Assembly (NCBI RefSeq): GCF_004103755.1
Contig: NZ_CP035283.1
Location: forward strand, 868,001-932,000
Direction of reading: 5' to 3'
From: Caproiciproducens sp. NJN-50
GTDB taxonomy: Bacteria; Bacillota; Clostridia; Oscillospirales; Acutalibacteraceae
DNA length: 64,000 bases
Every line of letters begins with the position of its first letter. The stretch's first letter is position 1. Below the pieces are notes generated by a model. The model saw nothing but the letters and a program-made list of their open reading frames with translations, searched no databases and was not told the DNA's origin. The position numbers and the translations under genes were made by a program. This document shows positions 8,525 through 15,837 of this stretch, in pieces.

Positions 8525-10129
8525 CTACCATGCCGCCACCTGTCCGTCCGCCCGCGATTCGCTGCCTCCCGTGAGAACTCCTTCCGCGTTTTTCCAGATG
8601 ATCTGCCCTCTGCCGAAATCGTCCGTGACGGTGGAGATGCTGATTTCGTGGCCGCGGTCCTGGAGCTCCCGGACCAGATGGGCGGGGAACTCGGGCTCCA
8701 CCTCGATCCGCTTTCCGCCAACCCAGCGCCAGCGCGGCGCGTCAAGACTCTGCTGGGCGTTCAGGCCGAAGTCCACCGTGTTCGTCACGACCTGCAGGTG
8801 TCCCTGCGGCTGCATAAAACCGCCCATCACCCCGAACGGCCCGACCGGGGCGCCGTCTTTTGAGAGGAATGCGGGGATGATCGTATGATAGGACCGTCTG
8901 CCGGGTCCGATGAAGTTCCCGGATTCCGGATTCATGGAAAAATTCATCCCCCGGTTTTGGAGGGAAATGCCGGTTCCCGGCACTACCAGCCCGGAGCCGA
9001 AGCTGCAGTAGCTGCTCTGGATGTAGGAAACCATGTTTCCATCGGCGTCCGCCGTGCAGAGGTAGACCGTGCCGCCTTTTTCGGGCTGTCCCGCCTTTGG
9101 AAGGACTGCCCGGTCCCCGATCAGGCTGCGCCGTTCCTCGGCGTAGGATTCGCTCAAAAGGGCTTCGGCGGAAACTTTCATCGTTGCCGGGTCGCCGACA
9201 TATTCCCTGCCGTCTTCATAAGCCAGTTTCAGGGATTCGATCATGCGGTGAATGCTGAGCGGACTGTCCCTGCTTTCCATCGGGAATCCCTTTAAAATGT
9301 TCAGCGCCATCAGCGCCACGATTCCGTGCCCGTTCGGCGGAAGTTCTGAAATCTCGTATCCGCGGTAGCGGACGTGAAGAGGCCGGACCCAGTCCGACGA
9401 ATGCCGCTCCAGGTCGCTTTTCCGGAGCAGACCGCCTGTTGCGCGGGAAAACCGGTCGATTTTTTCCGCCAGCCCGCCGCGATAGAAGCTTTCGCAGTTG
9501 GTTACAGCCAGCTCTTTCAGCGTTTCGGCAAGCTCCGGCAGACGGAACAATTCTCCCGCGAGGGGTGCGCGTCCCGACGGGAAAAAGGTGTCCCGGAGCG
9601 GTTCGTATTCCGGTCCGGTCAGCCCTCCGAGGAACTCTTCCTCGAACCGTTTCCAGGCGGCCGCGGTCACCGGACCGACCGGCCAGCCGTCTTCGGCGCA
9701 GATGATAGCGGGTTCCAGCGTCCGCGTCAGAGGAAGCCGGCCGAAGGTTTTGGAAAGTTCCGCCCAGGCGGCCGGAATGCCGGGAACGGTGACAGGCAGC
9801 CACCCAAAGCGCGGAACCTCCGAAAAACCGCAGCTCCGCACGGCTTCGGCGTTCAGCAGGGCCGGCGATCGCCCGCTGGAATTCAGGCCGTGCAGCCGGC
9901 CGCCGGCCCAGACCAGTGCGAACGCGTCCCCGCCCACGCCGTTGGACATCGGCTCCGTCACGGTCAGTACGGCCGCCGCCGCGACGGCGGCGTCGACGGC
10001 ATTGCCCCCCTGTTTCAAAATATCCAGCCCGGCCTGCGCGGCAAGCGGCTGCGATGTCGCGACCATTCCCTTTGTTCCGAATACCACTTTGCGGGTGGAC
10101 GGGTATCGGTAGGATAAATTCCGGTCCAT
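8525..10129 (-). CDS. ggt: Gamma-glutamyltransferase family protein
   Basis: A 534-aa Ntn-hydrolase of the gamma-glutamyltranspeptidase family. The N-terminal part has GNAVDAAVAAAAVLTVTEPMSNGVGGDAF, the large-subunit signature. The probable autocleavage and catalytic Thr is T354 in KGGTVYLCTADADGNMVS, followed by QSSYCSFGSG and NFSMNPESGN. No signal peptide is present, so it should act in the cytoplasm, like YwrD-type members rather than the secreted Bacillus enzyme. The expected role is cleavage or transfer of gamma-glutamyl groups from glutathione-like compounds. GGGAGG precedes the ATG by eight bases. The YqfO-like gene lies 33 bp upstream on the same strand, suggesting co-transcription. 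Confidence 0.93.
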   Translation of the reverse strand: MDRNLSYRYPSTRKVVFGTKGMVATSQPLAAQAGLDILKQGGNAVDAAVAAAAVLTVTEPMSNGVGGDAFALVWAGGRLHGLNSSGRSPALLNAEAVRSCGFSEVPRFGWLPVTVPGIPAAWAELSKTFGRLPLTRTLEPAIICAEDGWPVGPVTAAAWKRFEEEFLGGLTGPEYEPLRDTFFPSGRAPLAGELFRLPELAETLKELAVTNCESFYRGGLAEKIDRFSRATGGLLRKSDLERHSSDWVRPLHVRYRGYEISELPPNGHGIVALMALNILKGFPMESRDSPLSIHRMIESLKLAYEDGREYVGDPATMKVSAEALLSESYAEERRSLIGDRAVLPKAGQPEKGGTVYLCTADADGNMVSYIQSSYCSFGSGLVVPGTGISLQNRGMNFSMNPESGNFIGPGRRSYHTIIPAFLSKDGAPVGPFGVMGGFMQPQGHLQVVTNTVDFGLNAQQSLDAPRWRWVGGKRIEVEPEFPAHLVRELQDRGHEISISTVTDDFGRGQIIWKNAEGVLTGGSESRADGQVAAW

Positions 10130-10162
10130 GTTCCATGCCTCCCGTTTATGTTCTGATTTGCA

Positions 10163-10492
10163 TTAAAGTCCCGTGCGGTACAGCGGAATGACGTTGATGA
10201 CTGGCACCTCGTAGGGGTGCGCCGCTTTGACCGCCCGGATGGTTTCCTCCACGCTGTCTTTTTTGCAGAGAACCTCCACTTTATATTCTTCTCCAACACA
10301 AATTCGGCTTTGTTCGCCGTCGTAAGGATGGCTTCCCTCCAGCGGGCGCCAGCACCCTGTGACCTCGCTGTAGGAAAGACAACTGTCGTAATTTCCGATA
10401 TGCCCAGCGTCCGCGCTTTGCAGCGCCCTGCGAATGGCTTCCAGGTGCGATTTTGGAACGAAGATTTCCATTTTGCAGAATTCAAAGTCCAT
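10163..10492 (-). CDS. YqfO/NIF3-insert-like small protein (CutA/PII fold)
   Basis: A 109-aa protein. The start at 10492 is chosen over longer forms because GGGAGG lies eight bases upstream. The motifs GHIGNYDSCLSYSEVTGCWRPL, GSHPYDG and AAHPYEVPVINVIPL are those of the PII/CutA-like domain inserted in YqfO (NIF3 family) proteins, here as a stand-alone protein. Family members bind metals or small ligands, but the biological role is not established. It is the upstream gene of a probable two-gene transcript with ggt. Confidence 0.8.
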   Translation of the reverse strand: MDFEFCKMEIFVPKSHLEAIRRALQSADAGHIGNYDSCLSYSEVTGCWRPLEGSHPYDGEQSRICVGEEYKVEVLCKKDSVEETIRAVKAAHPYEVPVINVIPLYRTGL

Positions 10493-10549
10493 GTGCTGTT
10501 CCCTCCCGTTTTTCTGCATTATAGCGAAAAGCGTCATCTTTGTAAAGAG

Positions 10550-10576
10550 AAAAAATAATAATAGTTATTATTTTTT
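10550..10576. repeat. AT-only perfect inverted repeat between divergent genes
   Basis: AAAAAATAATAA (10550-10561), TAG loop, TTATTATTTTTT (10565-10576): a perfect 12-bp inverted repeat between the divergent YqfO-like and nitroreductase genes. It may be part of the promoter region or an operator. The AT-only stem argues against a terminator. Confidence 0.5.
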
Positions 10577-10690
10577 AAACAAAAATTTGTTCCGTCCGCC
10601 CCTGTGTTTCTCTGTTTTTGCGGTGGATTTTACCAATCAAATCGGTTATGATAAAAATAGAAAAAGAATCGGTGAAAGGGAGGATTCGAT

Positions 10691-11290
10691 ATGAAGGAAA
10701 ATTTTTTAAAGGCGCTCGAAAGCCGCCGCTCGATCTATTCCATCGGGAGGAACTCCGCCGTGACGGAAGATGAAATCCTTTCGATTGTCCGCCGTGCGGT
10801 CAGCGCGTCGCCAAGTGCGTTTAATTCTCAAAGCTCCCGTGTCATTGTCCTGTTTGGGAAAAATCATGACCGCTTATGGGACGACCTCAAGGGAATCCTG
10901 AAAGGCATGGTCCAGGCGGACCGTTTCGCCAAGACGGAGGAAAAGATCGACTCGTTTCGCAGCGGGTACGGGACCGTTCTTTATTTTGAAGATCAGGACG
11001 TCGTCACCGGTCTGCAGAATCAATTCCCGCCCTACAAAGACAATTTCCCGCTCTGGTCGCTTCAGTCCTCCGGCATGCTGCAGCTTGCCGTATGGGCGGC
11101 GCTGGAGGAAGCGGGCTTGGGGGCAAGCCTGCAACACTACAATCCGCTGATCGACGAAAAGGTGAGGGAGAACTGGGGCGCCCCCAAGAGCTGGAAGCTG
11201 CTGGCTCAGATGCCGTTCGGCAGCGTGGAGGGCAAACCGGAGAGCAAGGATACGGGGAACGTTGACGAACGGGTCAAGGCGTTCCGGTAG
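10691..11290 (+). CDS. Nitroreductase family protein
   Basis: A 199-aa FMN-dependent nitroreductase-fold protein. The N terminus ALESRRSIYSIGRNSAVTEDEI and the segment ASPSAFNSQSSRVIVLFG are the flavin-binding start of this family. The segment QSSGMLQLAVWAALEEAGLGASLQHYNP is the conserved dimer-interface and second FMN region. It is probably an oxidoreductase for quinones, nitro compounds or similar acceptors, with substrate unknown. GGGAGGATTCGAT precedes the ATG. The phosphoglycerate mutase gene starts 15 bp after its stop, so the two are likely co-transcribed. Confidence 0.9.
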   Translation: MKENFLKALESRRSIYSIGRNSAVTEDEILSIVRRAVSASPSAFNSQSSRVIVLFGKNHDRLWDDLKGILKGMVQADRFAKTEEKIDSFRSGYGTVLYFEDQDVVTGLQNQFPPYKDNFPLWSLQSSGMLQLAVWAALEEAGLGASLQHYNPLIDEKVRENWGAPKSWKLLAQMPFGSVEGKPESKDTGNVDERVKAFR

Positions 11291-11305
11291 AAACGGGGGA
11301 GCTCC

Positions 11306-12055
11306 ATGAAACTGGTATTGCTTCGGCACGGGGAGAGCGAATGGAACAAAAAGGACCTGTTTACCGGCTGGACGGACGTGGACCTGTCCGACAACGGCAG
11401 GGAAGAGGCGCGAAACGCGGGGGCTCTGCTTCGGCAAAACGGCTTTGACTTCGACCTGTGTTACACCTCCTGCCTGAAGCGAGCCATCCATACGCTGAAT
11501 CTAGCTTTAGAGCAGATGGACCGGGAATGGCTTCCGGTCGTGAAAAGCTGGAAGCTGAACGAACGCCACTACGGCGCGCTGCAGGGGCTGAACAAGGCGG
11601 AAACCTCGCAAAAATACGGCGAAGAGCAGGTACAGATGTGGCGGCGCTCCTTTGACGTCCGTCCGCCCCTGCTGGACGAAGGCGACGGGAGGAATCCCCG
11701 CCTTCAGGCCCAGTACCGGGAGGTGCCGGCGCGGGAGCTGCCGCGGGGTGAAAGTCTGGCGGATACCATCGCAAGGGTCGTTCCTTATTTTGAGCGGAAC
11801 ATCCGAAAAGAGATGGAAAGCGGAAAGCGTGTTCTCATCGCGGCTCACGGAAATTCCCTGCGCGCGCTGATTTACTGGTTTGAAAAGCTCTCGAAGGAGG
11901 AAATCACGGGGGTCAATCTCCCGACCGGCGTGCCTCTGGTCTATACGCTTGATGAAAAGTGGAACGTCACCGGCAAAGAATACCTTGGCGATCCGGAATT
12001 GATCCGGGCCAAAATCCAAAGCGTTGCCGATCAGGGAAAGACGAAGGAATCATGA
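11306..12055 (+). CDS. gpmA: 2,3-bisphosphoglycerate-dependent phosphoglycerate mutase
   Basis: A 249-aa glycolytic enzyme interconverting 3- and 2-phosphoglycerate. The catalytic phospho-histidine motif LRHGESEWN is at residues 4-12, LFTGWTDVDLSDNGREEA follows, and the second catalytic His is in IAAHGNSLRALIYW near residue 182. Length and motifs match GpmA throughout. The ATG follows GGGGGAG. It sits behind a nitroreductase gene and ends just before a hairpin with a T tract that also serves as the ribosome binding site of the next small gene. Confidence 0.97.
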   Translation: MKLVLLRHGESEWNKKDLFTGWTDVDLSDNGREEARNAGALLRQNGFDFDLCYTSCLKRAIHTLNLALEQMDREWLPVVKSWKLNERHYGALQGLNKAETSQKYGEEQVQMWRRSFDVRPPLLDEGDGRNPRLQAQYREVPARELPRGESLADTIARVVPYFERNIRKEMESGKRVLIAAHGNSLRALIYWFEKLSKEEITGVNLPTGVPLVYTLDEKWNVTGKEYLGDPELIRAKIQSVADQGKTKES

Positions 12056-12065
12056 TCTGATAGAA

Positions 12066-12107
12066 ACCTCCCCGCCGCACATACTAAGCGGGGAGGTGAT
12101 TTTTTTG
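12066..12107 (+). terminator. Terminator-like hairpin that contains the next gene's ribosome binding site
   Basis: ACCTCCCCGC (12066-12075) pairs perfectly with GCGGGGAGGT (12088-12097), and seven T residues follow at 12100-12106, a standard intrinsic terminator shape. The right arm GGGGAGG is also the only ribosome binding site for the TTG at 12105. RNA that reads through would therefore have its Shine-Dalgarno sequence folded away. Confidence 0.8.
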
Positions 12108-12344
12108 TCTAAGGCCAGCGTCTATTTCAGCCTGAAGCATCAGGAAGACCAGCGAGACTGCGAAGAAATCAAGCGCCGCCTCGACTCGATTCCGGGCGTT
12201 CTCTCCGTCAGCATCAGCAGGGACCGCGACAGGGTGGCCGTCGACTACGATACAACGGGAACCGGGCCGGATCAGCTCCGCGGCAAGCTGGACGAGTGCG
12301 GGTGCGCCGTCGAAGCCGAGCACTGGCAGGAGCATAGAATGTAA
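12105..12344 (+). CDS. Small HMA-like (ferredoxin-fold) protein without the CxxC metal site
   Basis: A 79-aa protein starting MSKASVYFSLKHQED at a TTG, with GGGGAGGT eight bases upstream. The pattern KRRLDSIPGVLSVSISRDRDRVAVDYDT...LRGKLDECGC follows the beta-alpha-beta layout of heavy-metal-associated domains, but the usual N-terminal CxxC is absent and the only cysteines are near the C terminus. Function unknown; it may be a regulatory or structural variant. A hairpin covers its ribosome binding site and a strong terminator follows at 12350. Confidence 0.7.
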   Translation: MSKASVYFSLKHQEDQRDCEEIKRRLDSIPGVLSVSISRDRDRVAVDYDTTGTGPDQLRGKLDECGCAVEAEHWQEHRM

Positions 12345-12349
12345 AAACA

Positions 12350-12387
12350 GGCCGCGCGGCTTTTTTCGGGCCGCGCGGCCGTTTTTT
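12350..12387 (+). terminator. Rho-independent terminator
   Basis: GGCCGCGCGGC (12350-12360) and GGCCGCGCGGCC (12369-12380) form a GC-only stem, followed by G and six T residues. It closes the gpmA/HMA-like segment. Confidence 0.9.
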
Positions 12388-12470
12388 GTTTCACGGAAGA
12401 ATTCGCCTTGAAAAGCGGTGCGGAAAACGGTAAAATAAAATCACATTTGATTGGAAGGAAGAATGTGGCA

Positions 12471-13541
12471 ATGAATCGGGAACGATTGGAAAAAGTGATT
12501 ACATATATGCGAAAGGAAGACCTGAACCAGATTCTGGTGACGGCCACTCCGTCCGTCTATTATCTGACCGGGGTCTGGGTGGAACCTTTCGAGCGCATGC
12601 TCGTTCTCTATCTTCGGAGCGACGGAACCGTCAAGCTGTTCGGCAACGAGTTGTTCTGCCTGAAGCCGCAGGCGGGGGTGGAACTGATTTTGCACAAAGA
12701 TGGAGAGAACCCCGTGCAGGCTCTTGCCGACGCCCTGCTGCCGGGCAAAATCGGTATTGACAAAACGTGGAGGTCCGGGTTTCTGGTCGGCCTTCTGCAG
12801 AGCAGGAGCGACCTTGTGCCTGTGGAAGGTTCCGCCCCGGTCGATCTTGCCCGCATGCGGAAGGACGAAGAGGAAATCGCGTCGATGCGGCAAGCGTCGC
12901 AGGTCAACGACAAAGTTATGGCGTTTGCCGTCGGCATGGTGAAGGAAGGAGCGCGTGAAAATGAAATCGCGCTCGCCGTACAGAACCTGTATGCCCAAAA
13001 CGGCGGGGACCATTCGCCTGAGATCGAGATCGCTTCGTTCGGAGCCAACGCCGCCGACCCGCATCACGAACCCTCGGACGCGGTGATCCGGGAAGGGGAC
13101 TGCGTCGTCCTCGACCTGTTCAATCCGATCCGCCGCTACTGGTGCGATATGACGCGCACGGTGTTTTTCCGCCGCGCCGGTGACCGGCAGAGGGAAGTGT
13201 ACGACGCCGTGAAACGAGCAAATCTTGCGGCGGAGGCGATGATCCGCCCGGGCGTACAGATGTGCGAGATCGACCGCGCTGCAAGAAGCGTGCTGGAGCA
13301 GGCGGGATACGGCAGGTATTTTACACACCGCCTCGGTCACGGCTGCGGGCTCGACTGTCACGAAGCGCCGGAGAACGGTCCGGCAAGTCTGACTGTCGCG
13401 CAGCCCGGCATGGTGTTCTCCGTTGAACCGGGGTCCTATCTGCGGGGGGAATTCGGCGTGCGGATCGAGGACCTGGTACTGGTGACGGAATCCGGCTGCG
13501 AGGTGCTGAACCATTACACCAAAGAACTGACCATCGTCTGA
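12471..13541 (+). CDS. M24 family metallopeptidase (Xaa-Pro aminopeptidase/prolidase-like)
   Basis: A 356-aa pita-bread-fold peptidase. The start at 12471 has GGAAGGAAG nine bases upstream. Residues 1-120 form the creatinase-type N-terminal domain (VTATPSVYYLTGVWVEPFERM). The C-terminal domain carries the five expected metal ligands: Asp in VVLDLFNPI, Asp in WCDMTRTVFF, His in HRLGHGCGLDCHE, Glu in VFSVEPGSYL and Glu in GVRIEDLVLVT. It probably removes N-terminal residues before proline, or cleaves X-Pro dipeptides, in the cytoplasm. A terminator follows, so it is likely monocistronic. Confidence 0.93.
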   Translation: MNRERLEKVITYMRKEDLNQILVTATPSVYYLTGVWVEPFERMLVLYLRSDGTVKLFGNELFCLKPQAGVELILHKDGENPVQALADALLPGKIGIDKTWRSGFLVGLLQSRSDLVPVEGSAPVDLARMRKDEEEIASMRQASQVNDKVMAFAVGMVKEGARENEIALAVQNLYAQNGGDHSPEIEIASFGANAADPHHEPSDAVIREGDCVVLDLFNPIRRYWCDMTRTVFFRRAGDRQREVYDAVKRANLAAEAMIRPGVQMCEIDRAARSVLEQAGYGRYFTHRLGHGCGLDCHEAPENGPASLTVAQPGMVFSVEPGSYLRGEFGVRIEDLVLVTESGCEVLNHYTKELTIV

Positions 13542-13609
13542 ACAGGCGAATTGTCCCCGAAAACGGGCAATGAATCAATACGGTATGTAATATTCTGATT
13601 CGTTTATAC

Positions 13610-13637
13610 AGAAATCCCGTCGCGTGACGGGATTTCT
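13610..13637. terminator. Hairpin between convergent genes
   Basis: CAGAAATCCCGTC and GACGGGATTTCTG form a stem with a three- to four-base loop between the M24 peptidase gene and the oppositely oriented hydrogenase-like gene. It is suitable as a shared terminator. The ends are approximate to within one or two bases. Confidence 0.75.
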
Positions 13638-13645
13638 GCGGTTTA

Positions 13646-14896
13646 TTAAAAGTCCCGGGTGAAAATGTCGCTGTGTTCCAGCAGACTTTCGACCGTGTCG
13701 AATCCAAGACGATGCAGCAGCTCAATGACGAAAGGATTGTCGATCGGCGTGGGATAAGCCGCTTCGTCCCCGTAGCGGCGGACATTCTTCCGGCCTTCCT
13801 CCGCGGGAATCAGGGCCCTGGGACCGCCGACGCAGCCGCCGACACACCCCATGCCTTCGATAAAATTCGCGGTGACATGACCCGCCAGCACGTCGCTCAG
13901 CATTTTTTTGCAGCCGGGCACGCCGTCCGCGTGCGCGGCTTTTACGGTGATCTTTCGGTCCGGGTTCAGCCGTTCGACGGTTTTCTGTACCGCCTCGCTC
14001 ACTCCGCCGGTGCTGGCGTAGATTCTGCCCGCCCTGGAGGAATGGTCCCGCTCATCCTCCGGCATCTTTGCCGGGTCGATTCCGGCAAAATCAAAAATAT
14101 CCCGCATTTCCCGAAAGGTGAGGACGTGGTCGGTCGAATCCGCCACGTCCTTTTCGCGCGCCTCCGCCTTTTTGGCGAGGCACGGCCCGATAAAGACGGT
14201 CACGGCTTTCGGGTAAAGAGTCTTGATCGATCGGCCGCAGGCGACCATCGGTGAAACGGCGCCCGGAACGTGGGGAATCAGCTCATGATAGACCCGTCGG
14301 ATCATCGAAATCCACATCGGGCAGCAGCAGCTGGTCAGCTGATAATCTTCTTCCTTTAAAATATTGCGGTCGAATTCCAGCGCTTCTTTAAGGGTCAGGA
14401 TGTCCGCGAAGAGGGCAACCTCCACCATGCCGGCAAAGCCGATGCGCTTAAACGCGGAGCGCAGCTTGCCCGGCGTGACTTCGCTGCTGAACTGGTTGAT
14501 GAACGCCGGGGCGATCATCGCGTAGACCGGGGCATCGGCATGATGGATCGCTTCGAGCGCCGGCAGGATGTCGCGGCTTTCCGTCAGCTTGTGCGCCTTG
14601 CAGTTTTCAACGCAGTCCTCACACCCGACGCAAAGCTCCGGATCGACGACCAGGTTGCCCTTTTCATCCCGGTACAAGGCGTCGAACAGGCATTTTCCCG
14701 CGCAGGCCGCCCGTTCGTCTTCCGAACAGGCACAGTCTCCGATCCGGATCACCGGCGGATGTTTTTCCGGATTCAGCAGGCAGTCCAGCTGGTGCGGGTC
14801 ATACTTTTCTTTTCTGACCTGTTCCAGTTCTTCCGGCAGCCTGTTCTGCACGGAGGCCTTGACGAGCCTGCCGTAAAGTTCTTCAAATGTCGTCAT
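13646..14896 (-). CDS. [FeFe]-hydrogenase-like protein with non-canonical H-cluster motifs
   Basis: A 416-aa protein. An N-terminal region with a dicluster ferredoxin-like pattern (CACSEDERAACAGKC near residue 55, and CVGCEDCVENCKAHK near 92) leads into the iron-hydrogenase large-subunit domain. H-cluster-type motifs are present in altered form: TSCCCPMW instead of TSCCPxW, IGPCLAKKAE instead of MPCxxKKxE, and GMGCVGGCVGGP instead of the ACPGGC type. Cysteine ligands are kept, so a cluster could be held, but activity may be sensory or regulatory rather than classic H2 production. No maturase or diaphorase genes are adjacent. A long stem-loop follows its stop. Confidence 0.88.
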   Translation of the reverse strand: MTTFEELYGRLVKASVQNRLPEELEQVRKEKYDPHQLDCLLNPEKHPPVIRIGDCACSEDERAACAGKCLFDALYRDEKGNLVVDPELCVGCEDCVENCKAHKLTESRDILPALEAIHHADAPVYAMIAPAFINQFSSEVTPGKLRSAFKRIGFAGMVEVALFADILTLKEALEFDRNILKEEDYQLTSCCCPMWISMIRRVYHELIPHVPGAVSPMVACGRSIKTLYPKAVTVFIGPCLAKKAEAREKDVADSTDHVLTFREMRDIFDFAGIDPAKMPEDERDHSSRAGRIYASTGGVSEAVQKTVERLNPDRKITVKAAHADGVPGCKKMLSDVLAGHVTANFIEGMGCVGGCVGGPRALIPAEEGRKNVRRYGDEAAYPTPIDNPFVIELLHRLGFDTVESLLEHSDIFTRDF

Positions 14897-15117
14897 GAAA
14901 GTCGCCTCTTTCTTCGCCGTTCGCCTTGGGGGTCTGTGTTTCGTTATTTTACGCTGGCGGAGGATTCCCTATACGGCCGGATGGGAATCCATCGGCAGGA
15001 GGAAACATCTGTATGAATACGGATGTTACAAATTTGTTCATTGATTTTGAAGAAAAATGAGAATAAAATGAAAATTGTAATATTTTAGCAAATTTCCGGC
15101 AGCTAAAGGGGGATTTC

Positions 15118-15837
15118 ATGGACATGATCAGCATCCGCGACATTCGGAAAGTGTATCATATCGGCACTGAAAAAATCGTCGCGCTGGGACGCATCAGCCT
15201 AAGCGTCGCACAGGGGGAAATCTGCTGCGTTCTGGGGACCTCCGGCTCCGGAAAATCCACTTTGCTCAATATCATGGCCGGGCTGGAGCGTCCTTCGCGG
15301 GGCAGCGTCGTGATCGGCGGGACCGATGTGACAGACTACAGCGAAAAGCAATGGGCGCTGTTCCGGCAGAAAAACATCGGGTTTATCTTTCAGTCCTACA
15401 ATCTTATGCCGACCATGACCGCGGTCGAAAATGTGGCGCTGCCGCTTGCGTTCCGCGGAGTCGGGAAGGAGATCCGGACCCGGAAGGCGGTCAAAATGCT
15501 CCGGGCGGTCCGGCTCGGCGACCGGCTGATGCACAAACCGACGCAGATGAGCGGGGGACAGCAGCAGCGCGTCGGCATTGCGCGCGCTTTTGTCGCGAGG
15601 CCGAAGCTGATTTTTGCCGACGAGCCGACCGGAAACCTGGACAGCAGGACCGGCCGGGAGGTCATGGAGCTGATGGTCTCGATGGCCGGAAAATACGGGG
15701 AAACCCTCATTATTGTAACACACGATCCGGAGATTGCAAGGTACGCCGGGCGCGTTATTACGATCCACGACGGGTGCAAGGTTTCGGATGAAAACAGTCC
15801 CGCCGCGGTGGAAAAAGAGGAGGAGCAAAAAGAATGA
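15118..15837 (+). CDS. ABC transporter ATP-binding protein (MacB/LolD type)
   Basis: A 239-aa cytoplasmic ATPase with Walker A GTSGSGKST near residue 41, a Q-loop, signature MSGGQQQRVGIARAF near 143 and Walker B LIFADEPTGNLD near 164. The FIFQSYNLMPTMTAVENVALPL segment is typical of the MacB/LolD/YknY family, which powers FtsX-fold mechanotransmission permeases rather than conventional import. It is the first gene of a three-gene operon, overlapping the next by four bases. AAAGGGGG precedes the ATG. About 220 bp of AT-rich intergenic DNA upstream presumably carries the promoter, but I see no clear consensus pair. Confidence 0.93.
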   Translation: MDMISIRDIRKVYHIGTEKIVALGRISLSVAQGEICCVLGTSGSGKSTLLNIMAGLERPSRGSVVIGGTDVTDYSEKQWALFRQKNIGFIFQSYNLMPTMTAVENVALPLAFRGVGKEIRTRKAVKMLRAVRLGDRLMHKPTQMSGGQQQRVGIARAFVARPKLIFADEPTGNLDSRTGREVMELMVSMAGKYGETLIIVTHDPEIARYAGRVITIHDGCKVSDENSPAAVEKEEEQKE

